Shown: piece after piece, positions 1-7,870 of the stretch
Layout of the letters: each line of letters begins with the position of its first letter
Numbering within the stretch: position 1 is the first letter of the stretch
Assembly: GCF_031457455.1 (NCBI RefSeq)
Contig: NZ_JAVDWU010000002.1
Coordinates: forward strand, 186,001-250,000
Direction of reading: 5' to 3'
DNA: 64,000 nucleotides
DNA from: Hydrogenophaga palleronii_A
GTDB taxonomy: Bacteria; Pseudomonadota; Gammaproteobacteria; Burkholderiales; Burkholderiaceae_C
Translations under genes and position numbers: made by a program
Notes under the pieces: model-generated
The model's database searches: none
Told to the model about the DNA's origin: nothing
Seen by the model: the letters and a program-made list of their open reading frames with translations, nothing else

Positions 1-810
1 GCCAACGGCTGCAACATCATCAACACCGCCTTCATCGCCACCGGCTCGGGTGTGGTGGTCATCAACACCGGGCCTTCGCGCCTGTACGGTGAGCAGCAGC
101 GCCGCGCGATCGAAAGTGTCACGCGCGAACCGGTGGCGCGTGTGCTGGCACTCAACCTGCACCCCGATTACTTCTTCGGCAATCAGGCCTGGGCCCACCG
201 GCCCACGCAGGCACTGCCGGGCAGCATCGCCGGGATGCAGGCGGAGGGCGCTGCCTACGCGGACAACCTCTACCGCCTCTGTGGCGACTGGATGCGCGGC
301 ACCGAACCCACCCCGGCGCGCGAAGCCGTGTTGCCGCAGACCCTGCAGCTCGACCAGCACCCGCTGGAGCTGATGCGTCTGCAGGGTCACACCGCCGACG
401 ACCTCGTGCTGCTCGACCGAAGGACCGGCGTGCTGTTCGCCGGTGGCTTGGTGTTCGCCGAGCGTGCGCCCACCACGCCGCACGCCGACTTTGAACGCTG
501 GCTCGCCAGTCTCGACGCCTTGGAACAACTCATCGCAAGCGGTCAGGTGAAAACCGTGGTGCCCAGCCACGGCCCGGTGCACAGTGGTCTGGCGGGCGTG
601 CAGCAGACCCGCGACTGGCTGCACTGGCTCACCACGCTGATGCTGGAGAGCGCTGAACGGGGGCTCGACCTGAGCGAGGTGCTGAGCACGCCCGTGCCCG
701 ATCGTTTCAAAGACTGGGCCGCGCAACCCGCCGAGCTGCACCGCAGCCTGACGCAGTGGTATCCGCATTACGAGCAGCGCGCGCTGGCCGGCCCGGTGCC
801 CAGCCGCTGA
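1..810 (+). CDS. MBL-fold quinoprotein-relay metallohydrolase (5' partial)
   Basis: The reading frame is open from base 1, so the N-terminus, presumably with a signal peptide, lies outside the window. The visible 269 residues are a metallo-beta-lactamase fold protein resembling the hydrolases found beside PQQ dehydrogenases (the 'quinoprotein relay system zinc metallohydrolase' families). The usual THxHxDH metal motif appears as LNLHPDYFFGN, so the first and last histidines are replaced by Asn and Tyr. Later landmarks remain: LQGHTADDLVL, FAGGLVF and VVPSHGPVH. A second relative lies at 7867. The neighbour downstream is the PQQ dehydrogenase, which supports a role in quinoprotein function, but the reaction is unknown. 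Family confidence is good; activity is uncertain. Confidence 0.8.
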   Translation, partial: ANGCNIINTAFIATGSGVVVINTGPSRLYGEQQRRAIESVTREPVARVLALNLHPDYFFGNQAWAHRPTQALPGSIAGMQAEGAAYADNLYRLCGDWMRGTEPTPAREAVLPQTLQLDQHPLELMRLQGHTADDLVLLDRRTGVLFAGGLVFAERAPTTPHADFERWLASLDALEQLIASGQVKTVVPSHGPVHSGLAGVQQTRDWLHWLTTLMLESAERGLDLSEVLSTPVPDRFKDWAAQPAELHRSLTQWYPHYEQRALAGPVPSR

Positions 811-818
811 CGAATGGC

Positions 819-838
819 GCGGGCACGGGCCTGCCCGC
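819..838 (+). terminator. GC-rich stem-loop after the MBL gene
   Basis: A perfect 7-bp stem (GCGGGCA / TGCCCGC) encloses a 6-base loop nine bases after the stop codon. The sequence after it is only T-enriched (TGGTTGTTG), so this is a weak intrinsic terminator or an mRNA 3' hairpin. Confidence 0.45.
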
Positions 839-952
839 TGGTTGTTGCAGCTTGACCAACTGATTGCCACATTTCTGAACAGTGTCACGGCCCTGGTGGA
901 TCCACCGGGACAGTGGTTGGCGCAGTCCTGCGCATCCAACCCGATCGCTCTC

Positions 953-965
953 AGGGGATACCCCT
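953..965. promoter_or_regulatory. GGG-N4-CCC palindrome, possible operator (copy 1)
   Basis: AGGGG and CCCCT arms flank ATA. The centre is about 108 bp upstream of the predicted sigma-54 start site, a usual distance for an enhancer-type activator site. Related palindromes occur at 6787-6799, 11242-11253 and 14228-14240, each in a regulatory region of the same metabolic block. The binding protein is unknown. Confidence 0.5.
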
Positions 966-1040
966 AAAACACCCGCAAAAAAACGCAGAAGTGGCGCAGA
1001 AAGGGCACTGAAAACGGCTTGAAAAAGCGGGAGAGAAAGG

Positions 1041-1056
1041 TGGCACAGATGTTGCC
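1041..1056 (+). promoter_or_regulatory. sigma-54 (-24/-12) promoter of the PQQ dehydrogenase
   Basis: The sequence TGGCACA-GATG-TTGCC matches the RpoN consensus TGGCACG-N4-TTGCW with correct GG-to-GC spacing (G1042 to G1054). The predicted start site is near 1067, leaving a leader of about 100 bases. A GAFTGA-containing sigma-54 activator is encoded at 9038-11206. Confidence 0.75.
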
Positions 1057-1166
1057 ATCTTGATGCGCGTGCAACCCACAGACCGGAGGGTCGGGAGTTC
1101 ACAAACGGCCGGGCACGCCGCACGGACGCAGCCCATCAACCTCACGAACGAGCAGGAGACAAACCA

Positions 1167-2888
1167 GTGAAACGCACTCTATTGAGCCTTATGGTCATGG
1201 CCGCCACGGCCCATGTCAGCGCCCAGGGCGTCACCGACGCAATGATCGCGGACGACGCCAAGACCCCCGACAACGTGCTGAGCTGGGGCCTCGGCACTCA
1301 GGGCCAGCGCCACTCGCCGTTGACCGGCATCAACGAGAAAACCATCAGCAAACTGGTGCCCGTGTGGTCCATGTCATTCGGTGGTGAAAAACAGCGTGGC
1401 CAACAAAGCCAGCCGCTGGTGCACAAGGGAAAGATGTTTGTCACGGCGTCCTACTCGCGCATCTACGCGGTGGACACCAAGACCGGCAAGAAGCTCTGGA
1501 AGTATGAGCACCGCTTGCCCGAGGGCATCATGCCCTGCTGCGATGTGATCAACCGCGGCGCTGCCCTGTACGACAACCTTGTCATCTTCGGCACGCTGGA
1601 CGCTCAACTCGTGGCACTTGACCAGGAAAGTGGCAAGGTGGTGTGGCGCGAGAAGATCGACGATTACTCGGCTGGGTACAGCTACACCGCTGCGCCGCTG
1701 ATCGCCGAAGGCCTGCTATTGACCGGTGTCTCTGGTGGTGAATTCGGCGTGGTCGGCCGCGTCGAAGCGCGTGACCCCAAGACAGGCAAGATGGTCTGGT
1801 CGCGCCCTGTGGTTGAAGGCCACATGGGCTACCTGGACGGCAAGGAAAATGGCATCACCGGGACCACCAACGCCAGTTGGCCCGGCGAGACCTGGAAGAC
1901 CGGTGGTGCGGCCACCTGGCTGGGTGGCACCTACGACCCCAAGACCAAGCTGGCCTACTTTGGCACCGGCAACCCCGGCCCCTGGAACAGCCATGTGCGC
2001 AAGGGCGACAACCTCTACTCCACCTCCACCGTCGCCATCGACGTGAAGACGGGCCAGATCCAGTGGCACTACCAGAACACGCCTAACGATGGCTGGGACT
2101 ACGACGGTGTGAACGAGTTCATCACTTTCGACATGGACGGCAAACGGGTGGGTGCGAAGGCTGACCGCAACGGCTTCTTCTACGTGAACGATGCCGCCAC
2201 GGGCAAGCTGCTGAATGCATTCCCCTTCGTGAAGAAAGTGACCTGGGCCACCAGCATCGACCTGGAGACAGGACGCCCCAACTTCGACCCAGCCAACCGC
2301 CCGGGCGACCCAACGGCCGAAGGCGGCGACGGCACCAAGGGCAAGTCGGTGTTCTCGGCACCAGGCTTCCTGGGTGGCAAGAACCAGATGCCCATGGCCT
2401 ACAGCCCGAAGACCGGCCTGTTCTACGTCCCCACCAACGAATGGGGCATGGAAATCTGGAACGAACCCATCACCTACAAGAAGGGCGCCGCCTACCTGGG
2501 TGCGGGCTTCACCATCAAGCCATTATTCGACGACCACATTGGTTCGCTGCGCGCCATCAACCCCAAGACCGGCAAGGTCGAATGGGAAGTCAAGAACGAA
2601 GCCCCGCTCTGGGGCGGCGTGCTGACGGCCGGCGACCTGGTGTTCTGGGGCACGCCTGAGGGCTACCTCAAGGCCGCGAATGCCAAGACCGGCAAGGTGG
2701 TCTGGCAGTTCCAGACCGGCTCCGGCGTGGTGGCGCCGCCCATCACCTGGACCGAAGGCGGCGAGCAGTACGTCAGCGTGGTCTCCGGCTGGGGCGGGGC
2801 GGTCCCGCTGTGGGGCGGTGAAGTGGCCAAGAAGGTCAACTTCCTGGAGCAAGGCGGCTCTGTCTGGACCTTCAAGCTCCTGAAGTGA
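1167..2888 (+). CDS. PQQ-dependent alcohol dehydrogenase, probably lanthanide type
   Basis: This 573-residue periplasmic quinoprotein of the methanol/ethanol dehydrogenase family oxidises primary alcohols to aldehydes and passes electrons to cytochrome c. It has a signal peptide (about residues 1-19, ending AHVSAQ), the vicinal cysteine pair Cys124-Cys125 in MPCCDV that sits over PQQ, and repeated propeller blade motifs such as VDTKTGKKLW and INPKTGKVEW. The catalytic base is Asp311 in GWDYDGVNE. Asp313, two residues on, is the extra ligand seen in XoxF, ExaF and PedH enzymes that use lanthanides; calcium enzymes have Ala or Ser there. Transcription is predicted from the sigma-54 promoter at 1041. 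A cytochrome follows. Family is very sure; metal use is inferred from one motif. Confidence 0.93.
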   Translation: MKRTLLSLMVMAATAHVSAQGVTDAMIADDAKTPDNVLSWGLGTQGQRHSPLTGINEKTISKLVPVWSMSFGGEKQRGQQSQPLVHKGKMFVTASYSRIYAVDTKTGKKLWKYEHRLPEGIMPCCDVINRGAALYDNLVIFGTLDAQLVALDQESGKVVWREKIDDYSAGYSYTAAPLIAEGLLLTGVSGGEFGVVGRVEARDPKTGKMVWSRPVVEGHMGYLDGKENGITGTTNASWPGETWKTGGAATWLGGTYDPKTKLAYFGTGNPGPWNSHVRKGDNLYSTSTVAIDVKTGQIQWHYQNTPNDGWDYDGVNEFITFDMDGKRVGAKADRNGFFYVNDAATGKLLNAFPFVKKVTWATSIDLETGRPNFDPANRPGDPTAEGGDGTKGKSVFSAPGFLGGKNQMPMAYSPKTGLFYVPTNEWGMEIWNEPITYKKGAAYLGAGFTIKPLFDDHIGSLRAINPKTGKVEWEVKNEAPLWGGVLTAGDLVFWGTPEGYLKAANAKTGKVVWQFQTGSGVVAPPITWTEGGEQYVSVVSGWGGAVPLWGGEVAKKVNFLEQGGSVWTFKLLK

Positions 2889-2947
2889 CCCCCCGTTGCG
2901 CCGCTGCGCATTGAACAGCGCCGGGCCACCGCCTGCGGTGGTGGCCC
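2889..2947 (+). repeat. degenerate 3' repeat copy with stem-loop after the dehydrogenase stop
   Basis: The stretch starts with CCCCCCG right after the stop codon, as the intergenic repeat family does, and continues GCGCCGCTGCGC, then diverges. It ends in a hairpin with arms GGGCCACC (2923-2930) and GGTGGCCC (2940-2947). No T-run follows, so it may attenuate or stabilise rather than fully terminate before the cytochrome gene. Confidence 0.4.
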
Positions 2948-3022
2948 TTCGAACCAGTCTGGCGGCGCTGATGCGCTTGGCTGGTACTCCATCCTTTTTC
3001 ACCCCATTTCCATCTTTCACCC

Positions 3023-3346
3023 ATGCGCACTGTCCTGATCCTCACCGCCGCCGTGCTGTACGCCTCCGGCACTGCACACGCGATCGACGAAGCCGCCGCC
3101 TTGGAACTGGCGAAGAACAATGGCTGCCTGTCCTGCCATTCGTCCAAAGAAAAAGTCGTTGGCCCAGCCTTCATCTCGGTGGCTGAAAAATACAAAGACG
3201 ACAAGGACGCTGTGGCGTCACTGGCGCAGTCCATCCAGAACGGCTCCAAAGGCAAGTGGGGCCGCATTCCCATGCCCGCACACCCCAGCATGAACCCCGC
3301 TGACATCAAGACCTTGGCCGAATGGGTCATGACCGCAAAGCCATGA
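3023..3346 (+). CDS. small periplasmic cytochrome c (c551/c552 type)
   Basis: This 107-residue precursor has a signal peptide ending at about AHA (residue 20), a single haem site CLSCH at about residues 35-39 and a distal methionine candidate in RIPMPAHPSM. Size and motif order fit the one-haem class I cytochromes of about 85 mature residues. It follows the PQQ dehydrogenase on the same strand after 134 bp, so it is probably its electron acceptor or the next carrier toward the terminal oxidase. The exact partner is inferred from position only. Confidence 0.88.
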   Translation: MRTVLILTAAVLYASGTAHAIDEAAALELAKNNGCLSCHSSKEKVVGPAFISVAEKYKDDKDAVASLAQSIQNGSKGKWGRIPMPAHPSMNPADIKTLAEWVMTAKP

Positions 3347-3478
3347 ACCCTCGGCATACGCTGCCTACTGCGTGTTGAAGCGGATGGGAGCGCCGTGGCG
3401 CTGGCGAAGGCCCGATTTCGTGTTCCGATGCTGACGGCTTTCAATCCGCTGGCTCAAGACGATCGGTCCTGGATGCAA

Positions 3479-4636
3479 TCAAGGCATGGGATGCAACAGC
3501 CGCGATTCGGCGTCACTTCGGAACACGATGGGGATGTTGCGCCGCGCAGGCGCGTTCTTCACCACCTGCACCACCTTGTGGTGGTGGGCCGACTTGCTGC
3601 ACACCGGGTCGGTCTCGGTGGCGTCGCCGGTGATCAGGAAGGCCTGGCAGCGGCAACCGCCGAAGTCCTTGTGGCGCTCGTCGCAGGTTCGGCAGGTGGG
3701 CTTCATCCACGCGTCGCCGCGGTAGGCGTTGAAGGCGGTGCTGCGCTGCCAGATGTCGGCGATGGGCGTGTCTTTCACGTTGGGCAGCTGCAGGCCGGGC
3801 AGGTCGCGCGCGTTGTGGCAGGGCATGGCCAAGCCATCGGGCGCGATGGAGAGGAACACCGCGCCCCAGCCGTTCATGCAGGCCTTGGGCCGCTCTTCAA
3901 AATAGTCGGGCACCACGAACAGCACGCGGCATTGGGGGCCGGTCTTGCCTTCCTGTTCGGCGCGGAAGCGGTTGACCACGGCCTCGGCTTCAACGAGTTC
4001 TTCGCGTGTAGGCATGAGGTGGTCGCGGTTGACCCAGGCCCAGCCGTAGTACTGCGTGTTGGCGAGTTCGAGGTATTCAGCTTCGAGCGCCACTGCCATC
4101 TCGATGATCTTGCGCACGTGCGGCAGGTTGTGTCGGTGCAGCACGCAGTTCATCACCATCGGCCAGTCGTGTTCCTTGATCAGCCGCGCTACGCGCTGCT
4201 TGAGATCGAAGGTCTTGGTGTGGCTGAGAAAGTCGTTCATCTCCTTGGTGGAGTCCTGGAACGAGAGCTGCACGTGGTCGAGCCCGGCGTCTTTCAGCTT
4301 CTGCGCGCGGGTGGGCGTGAGGCCCACGCCGGAGGTGATGAGGTTGGTGTAGTAGCCCAGGCGGTGAGCTTCCTGCACCAGTTCTTCGAGGTCGTCGCGC
4401 AGCAGCGGCTCGCCGCCCGAGAAACCCAATTGCGCTGCGCCGAGCTTGCGCGCCTGGGTCATCACGTCGACCCATTGCGCCGTACTCATCTCGTCGTGGA
4501 TGTGCGCGTGTTGCGTGGGGTTGTAGCAAAACACGCAGTGCAGCGGGCACTTGTAGGTGAGCTCGGCCAGCAGCCACAGGGGCTGGCCGAGGGTGGGGGG
4601 TTCAGTCGATCCAGCCACGGCGTTGTCCTTCTTCAA
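3479..4636 (-). CDS. pqqE: PqqE, radical SAM peptide cyclase for PQQ
   Basis: PqqE forms the carbon-carbon bond between the Glu and Tyr side chains of the PqqA peptide, working with the chaperone PqqD. The 385-residue protein carries the radical SAM cluster motif CPLHCVFC (Cys30, Cys34, Cys37) near its N-terminus, GFSGGEPLLR as the SAM-binding strand, and a C-terminal cysteine-rich SPASM region (TCRTCDERHKDFGGCRC, then DPVCS). It is the last gene of pqqABCDE, and its start overlaps pqqD by 35 bases. Length and motifs are typical. Nothing is missing. Confidence 0.97.
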   Translation of the reverse strand: MKKDNAVAGSTEPPTLGQPLWLLAELTYKCPLHCVFCYNPTQHAHIHDEMSTAQWVDVMTQARKLGAAQLGFSGGEPLLRDDLEELVQEAHRLGYYTNLITSGVGLTPTRAQKLKDAGLDHVQLSFQDSTKEMNDFLSHTKTFDLKQRVARLIKEHDWPMVMNCVLHRHNLPHVRKIIEMAVALEAEYLELANTQYYGWAWVNRDHLMPTREELVEAEAVVNRFRAEQEGKTGPQCRVLFVVPDYFEERPKACMNGWGAVFLSIAPDGLAMPCHNARDLPGLQLPNVKDTPIADIWQRSTAFNAYRGDAWMKPTCRTCDERHKDFGGCRCQAFLITGDATETDPVCSKSAHHHKVVQVVKNAPARRNIPIVFRSDAESRLLHPMP

Positions 4637-4865
4637 GCAGGGCCTGCACTTCGGGTGAAATGCCTTTCGCGTTGAACGCGGCTTCCAGTTCGGCGACGAT
4701 GCCGTCGAACGTGCGCACGCCGTCGCAACGCTGCAGGATCTCGGCCGCCGACGGATTGAGCTGCACCATGCCCTCGGGGTACAGCAGCACCCAGCGGCTC
4801 TGCGCTTCCTCGTACTGCAGCCGGAAGCGGCGCGAGAGCTTGGGTTGATTCGGAAGCGTGCTCAT
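4602..4865 (-). CDS. pqqD: PqqD, PqqA-binding chaperone
   Basis: This 87-residue protein belongs to the PqqD family (RRE fold), which binds the PqqA precursor and presents it to PqqE. The body contains the expected LYPEGMVQLNPSAAEIL core. The start ATG at 4865 overlaps the pqqC stop in an ATGA arrangement, which fixes this start and suggests coupled translation. A longer upstream frame exists but lies inside pqqC and is not supported. Confidence 0.95.
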   Translation of the reverse strand: MSTLPNQPKLSRRFRLQYEEAQSRWVLLYPEGMVQLNPSAAEILQRCDGVRTFDGIVAELEAAFNAKGISPEVQALLEEGQRRGWID

Positions 4866-5593
4866 TGACAAGCTTTTTCTATGGCATCCAGCATGGTCCA
4901 CAAAATGTCCAGCTTGAACTGCAGGATGTCCAGCGCGTGGTGCTGGGCCTGCCGGGTCTGGAAGTGCGCCAGCGTGACCTGCAGGCCGTGTTTGACGTCC
5001 CGCGTGGCCAGCGGAATGCGGTTGCGGAAATAGGCCAGGCCATCGGACTCGATCCAGGGGTAGTGGGTGGGCCAGGTGGCGAGGCGGTCTTTGTGGATCT
5101 GCGGCGCGAACATCTCGGTGAGCGAGGAGCACACGGCTTCCTGCCATGGCGCCTTGGCCGCGAAGTTCACGTAGGCATCGCAGGCGAAACGCACCGCGGG
5201 CACCACGCCTTGCAGCGACCACAGGTCTTCGCGCGAGATGCCGACCGCTTCACCCAGTCGCGTCCAGGCCTCGATGCCGCCCGCGGCCGATCCTTCGTAA
5301 TCGCCATGGCCGTCGTGGTCCAGGATGCGCTCCAGCCACAGCCGGCGGTGCGCGCGGTCGGGCATGTTGGCGAGGATGGCGGCGTCCTTGCGTGGAATGC
5401 AGATCTGGTAATAAAAGCGGTTGGCCACCCAGCAGCGGATCTCGTCGGGCGTGCAGCCGCCGGCGTTCATGCGCACGTTGAACGGGTGGTGGATGTGGTA
5501 CGCGCGGCCTTTGTCTCGCAGCTGGGCTTCGAAGGCTTCGGTGCTCCAGGCGGGCAGGTGGCTGTCGTTGCGGATGGCTTGGGCGATTTCCAT
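4862..5593 (-). CDS. pqqC: PqqC, pyrroloquinoline-quinone synthase
   Basis: PqqC is the cofactor-less oxidase that performs the final ring closure and eight-electron oxidation giving PQQ. The 243-residue protein has the all-helical haem-oxygenase-like fold signatures HHPFNVRMNAGG, RFYYQICIPRKDA and RILDHDGH. The start MEIAQ at 5593 is chosen because it gives the normal family length and leaves ten bases after pqqB. An upstream ATG at 5629 would overlap pqqB and add residues outside the family pattern. It is the third gene of the operon. Confidence 0.96.
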   Translation of the reverse strand: MEIAQAIRNDSHLPAWSTEAFEAQLRDKGRAYHIHHPFNVRMNAGGCTPDEIRCWVANRFYYQICIPRKDAAILANMPDRAHRRLWLERILDHDGHGDYEGSAAGGIEAWTRLGEAVGISREDLWSLQGVVPAVRFACDAYVNFAAKAPWQEAVCSSLTEMFAPQIHKDRLATWPTHYPWIESDGLAYFRNRIPLATRDVKHGLQVTLAHFQTRQAQHHALDILQFKLDILWTMLDAIEKACQ

Positions 5594-5603
5594 GGCTGGG
5601 TCT

Positions 5604-6521
5604 TCAGAACGTGATGTGCATACCGTCAAAAGCCACCTCGATGCCGTGCTGCGTCAGCAGCGAGCGTTCCTCGGAGTCTTCCACCAGCATGGGGTTGGTG
5701 TTGTTGATGTGGATGAGGATCTTGCGCACGTGGGCGGGCAGGCGGTCGAGCTGTTCGACCATACAGCCCGGCCCGCTTTGCGGCAGGTGGCCCAGGTCGG
5801 TGGCGGTCTTGCTGTGCAGGCCCATGCGCTGCATTTCGTCGTTGGTCCAGAAGGTGCCGTCGACCATCACCACCGAACAGCCGGCCATCAGTTCCAGCAA
5901 CGTGGGCGTGACCTCGCCCAGTCCGGGCGCGTAGAACACGCGCTGGCCGTTCAGCGGGTTGGTGATCACCAGGCCGATGTTGTCGCCCGGGCGCGGGTTG
6001 CCGCGAAACGGTGAATACGGCGGCGGCTTGGACGAGAGCGACACGCACTGCAGCTGCACGTCGGCCAGGCCGGGCACAGCCAGCGTGCGGCCGTCGATGG
6101 GCAGCTCGTGGCGGTCCACGCCGCAGAAATGCGAGAGGATGCGGGTGATGGGAAAGCCGTCGGACAAGTCCGAGAGCACCTCGGGCGTGGCCAGCAGGGG
6201 CAGCGGTGTCTGGCGCTCGCGCAGCATCAAGAGGCCGGTGACGTGGTCGATCTGCGCGTCCATCAGCAGCACGGCGACGATGCCGCTGTCGCGGATGGCA
6301 CGAGCCGGTTGCAGCTCGGGGTTGTCGCGGATCTGGGTCAGGATGTCGGGCGAGGCGTTGACCAGCAGCCAGTCGCTGCCGTTGGCGCTGACCGCGATGG
6401 ACGACTGCGTGCGCGCACGCGCCTTGATCGTGCCGCGCCGAACGCCGTCGCAATTGGGACAGTTGCAGTTCCACTGTGGGAAGCCACCACCGGCCGAAGA
6501 GCCGAGAACCCGTATGCGCAT
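5604..6521 (-). CDS. pqqB: PqqB, metallo-beta-lactamase fold PQQ biosynthesis protein
   Basis: PqqB is a 305-residue MBL-fold protein, thought to be the iron-dependent hydroxylase acting on the cyclised Glu-Tyr intermediate. Typical marks are the N-terminal GSSAGGGFPQWNCNC, the cysteine pair region NCPNCDGVRRG, DAQIDHVTGLLML for metal binding and FYAPGLGE. It sits second in pqqABCDE, 77 bp after pqqA. Length and motifs are normal for the family. Confidence 0.96.
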   Translation of the reverse strand: MRIRVLGSSAGGGFPQWNCNCPNCDGVRRGTIKARARTQSSIAVSANGSDWLLVNASPDILTQIRDNPELQPARAIRDSGIVAVLLMDAQIDHVTGLLMLRERQTPLPLLATPEVLSDLSDGFPITRILSHFCGVDRHELPIDGRTLAVPGLADVQLQCVSLSSKPPPYSPFRGNPRPGDNIGLVITNPLNGQRVFYAPGLGEVTPTLLELMAGCSVVMVDGTFWTNDEMQRMGLHSKTATDLGHLPQSGPGCMVEQLDRLPAHVRKILIHINNTNPMLVEDSEERSLLTQHGIEVAFDGMHITF

Positions 6522-6598
6522 GTCAGTTCACCATGGAATGGAAAAAAAAGAGGCGCACGTGTGACTCACCCGTGCGCCCCGAATACATCACGCTGCGC

Positions 6599-6673
6599 TC
6601 AGCGGTTGGCGATGTACATCGTGATCTCAAAACCGAAACGCAGGTCGGTGAAGGCGGGGGTGGTCCATTGCAT
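6599..6673 (-). CDS. pqqA: PqqA, 24-residue PQQ precursor peptide
   Basis: This tiny gene encodes the ribosomal substrate for PQQ. The peptide begins MQWTTPAF and ends EITMYIANR. The two residues that become PQQ are Glu16 and Tyr20 in the universal E-x3-Y pattern. A strong AGGAGA ribosome site precedes the ATG. It opens the pqqABCDE operon and lies about 74 bases downstream of the start site predicted for the minus-strand sigma-54 promoter at 6758-6773. Confidence 0.95.
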   Translation of the reverse strand: MQWTTPAFTDLRFGFEITMYIANR

Positions 6674-6757
6674 GGTGTGTCTCCTGTAGAGTGGGTTGGC
6701 ATGAAACATGTCTGCGAACTTGTCAGCACCTCTGCACCTCAAGCCGCGACCATGTTC

Positions 6758-6773
6758 AGCAATATCAATGCCA
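6758..6773 (-). promoter_or_regulatory. sigma-54 (-24/-12) promoter of pqqABCDE
   Basis: On the minus strand the bases read TGGCATT-GATA-TTGCT, a near-perfect RpoN site with the correct spacing. The start site is predicted near 6747. The sequence closely resembles the pedF promoter at 11453. A GGG-N4-CCC palindrome lies just upstream at 6787-6799. Confidence 0.75.
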
Positions 6774-6786
6774 CGAAGGACCGTCC

Positions 6787-6799
6787 TAGGGATACCCCT
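6787..6799. promoter_or_regulatory. GGG-N4-CCC palindrome, possible operator (copy 2)
   Basis: The bases TAGGG-ATA-CCCCT lie about 46 bp upstream of the predicted pqqA start site. Read on the minus strand, the context TCAGGGGTATCCC is almost the same as the aor copy at 14228-14240. Confidence 0.5.
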
Positions 6800-6838
6800 G
6801 AGGTGGCGCCTGCCGCAGGTCGGCGCAGCGCCTGGCCG

Positions 6839-7870
6839 ATGCCCACCTACCTGGCCGTCGGGCGCGGTCACTGCATGGCTTACCGGACTGTCGGCAACCC
6901 GCAGGGTGAGCCCTGGTTGCTGGTGCACGGTGGCCCAGGCAGCAGTTGCCAACCGGGCATGCTCGCACCGCTGGATCTGGCGCGTCAGTGGGCGATCGCC
7001 CCCGATCAACGGGGCTGCGGAGCGAGCCGGCCCAGAGGGAAAACCGCCGCGAGCACCACCCAGGCGCTGGTGGCCGATCTGGAGGCGCTGCGGCGGCATC
7101 TGGGTGTCGAGCGCTGGTCGTTGCTGGCGGGGTCGTGGGGAACGGTGGTGGCGCTGGCGTACGCGCAGGCGCACCCGCATCGGGTGCGGCGGCTGGTGTT
7201 GCGCGGCGCGTTCGCGCTCAGCCGGCGCGAGGTGGGTGGCCTGCTGCAGCCGTCTCGCCGGGTGCAACAAACCCTCGTCCGCGAGGCCGCCTGGCCCGCC
7301 GCGCCGGGTGTGCCACTGCCCGCGACGCTGGCCAGACTGAGACAACTGCTTCAAAGTGGAACACCGGGTGTTGCAGGCCGGCGCGTGTTGCGCCGCTGGG
7401 CCTTGCTGGAATCGGCCTGCGTCTCGAACGGCATGCGCCGTGCGCTGCTGCGGGCGGTGATGCAGACCCCCGCTGCGCGAGCCTCAGCGATGCGGTGTGA
7501 CTGGGCCACGTTGCGGCGCCGGCAGCGACAGGCGCAAGCGAGCCGACACCGCCTCGCCATGCACCCGTCCGACCGGGCGGCGTTGCACAAATTCCGCATC
7601 CAGGCGCACTACCTGCAGCACCGGGGCTTTGTGCGGCCGGGTGCGCTCGATGCCGCCGTGCTCGGCCTGGCGCGCCTGGGCGTACCGGTGGACTGGGTGC
7701 ACGGCACCTGCGACGCCGTCTGTCCGCCCGCCAACAGCCGCGCCTGGGCTGCGCTGGGCCGTCGACTGGCGCCGCAACAAGTCACACTGACCGAGCCCTT
7801 GAGCGGCCACCTGGGCGGCGAGCCGGGCATGCTTGCGGCCTTGCGTGCGGTGGTGCGGAGACACGGATGA
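6839..7870 (+). CDS. alpha/beta hydrolase, proline iminopeptidase-like
   Basis: The 343-residue protein has the proline iminopeptidase family marks: oxyanion-hole HGGPGSS, DQRGCGASRP, nucleophile elbow AGSWGT (serine), acid in HGTCDAVCPP and base in LSGHLGG. Its natural substrate is unknown; relatives remove N-terminal proline or hydrolyse esters and amides. The start at 6839 is preferred because the family domain begins there and because the pqqA promoter and palindrome would otherwise lie inside the gene. In-frame ATGs at 6752 and 6701 are alternatives, and none has a good ribosome site. It diverges from pqqA and overlaps the next gene by four bases (ATGA), so it may act in PQQ-related metabolism, for example on the PqqA peptide. 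That role is speculative. Confidence 0.82.
   Translation: MPTYLAVGRGHCMAYRTVGNPQGEPWLLVHGGPGSSCQPGMLAPLDLARQWAIAPDQRGCGASRPRGKTAASTTQALVADLEALRRHLGVERWSLLAGSWGTVVALAYAQAHPHRVRRLVLRGAFALSRREVGGLLQPSRRVQQTLVREAAWPAAPGVPLPATLARLRQLLQSGTPGVAGRRVLRRWALLESACVSNGMRRALLRAVMQTPAARASAMRCDWATLRRRQRQAQASRHRLAMHPSDRAALHKFRIQAHYLQHRGFVRPGALDAAVLGLARLGVPVDWVHGTCDAVCPPANSRAWAALGRRLAPQQVTLTEPLSGHLGGEPGMLAALRAVVRRHG

Larger units (their letters stand above)
811..1166. other. 355-bp regulatory intergenic region upstream of the PQQ dehydrogenase
   Basis: No plausible gene is visible. The stretch holds a stem-loop (819-838), the palindrome AGGGG-ATA-CCCCT (953-965), an A-rich tract around 966-990, a sigma-54 promoter (1041-1056) and a leader of about 100 bases ending in an AGGAG ribosome site at 1152-1156. 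Confidence 0.7.

Noticed and set aside
3389..3402. AGCGCC-GT-GGCGCT inverted repeat between the cytochrome gene and pqqE
   Set aside because: A two-base loop cannot close a normal hairpin and there is no T-run. I do not call a terminator.
3395..4675. 426-residue plus-strand ORF
   Set aside because: It lies opposite pqqE/pqqD, whose motifs are complete. The product is a low-complexity Val/Gly/His/Arg text typical of antisense frames in GC-rich genes.
4865..5614. 249-residue plus-strand ORF
   Set aside because: Antisense shadow of pqqC with no family features.
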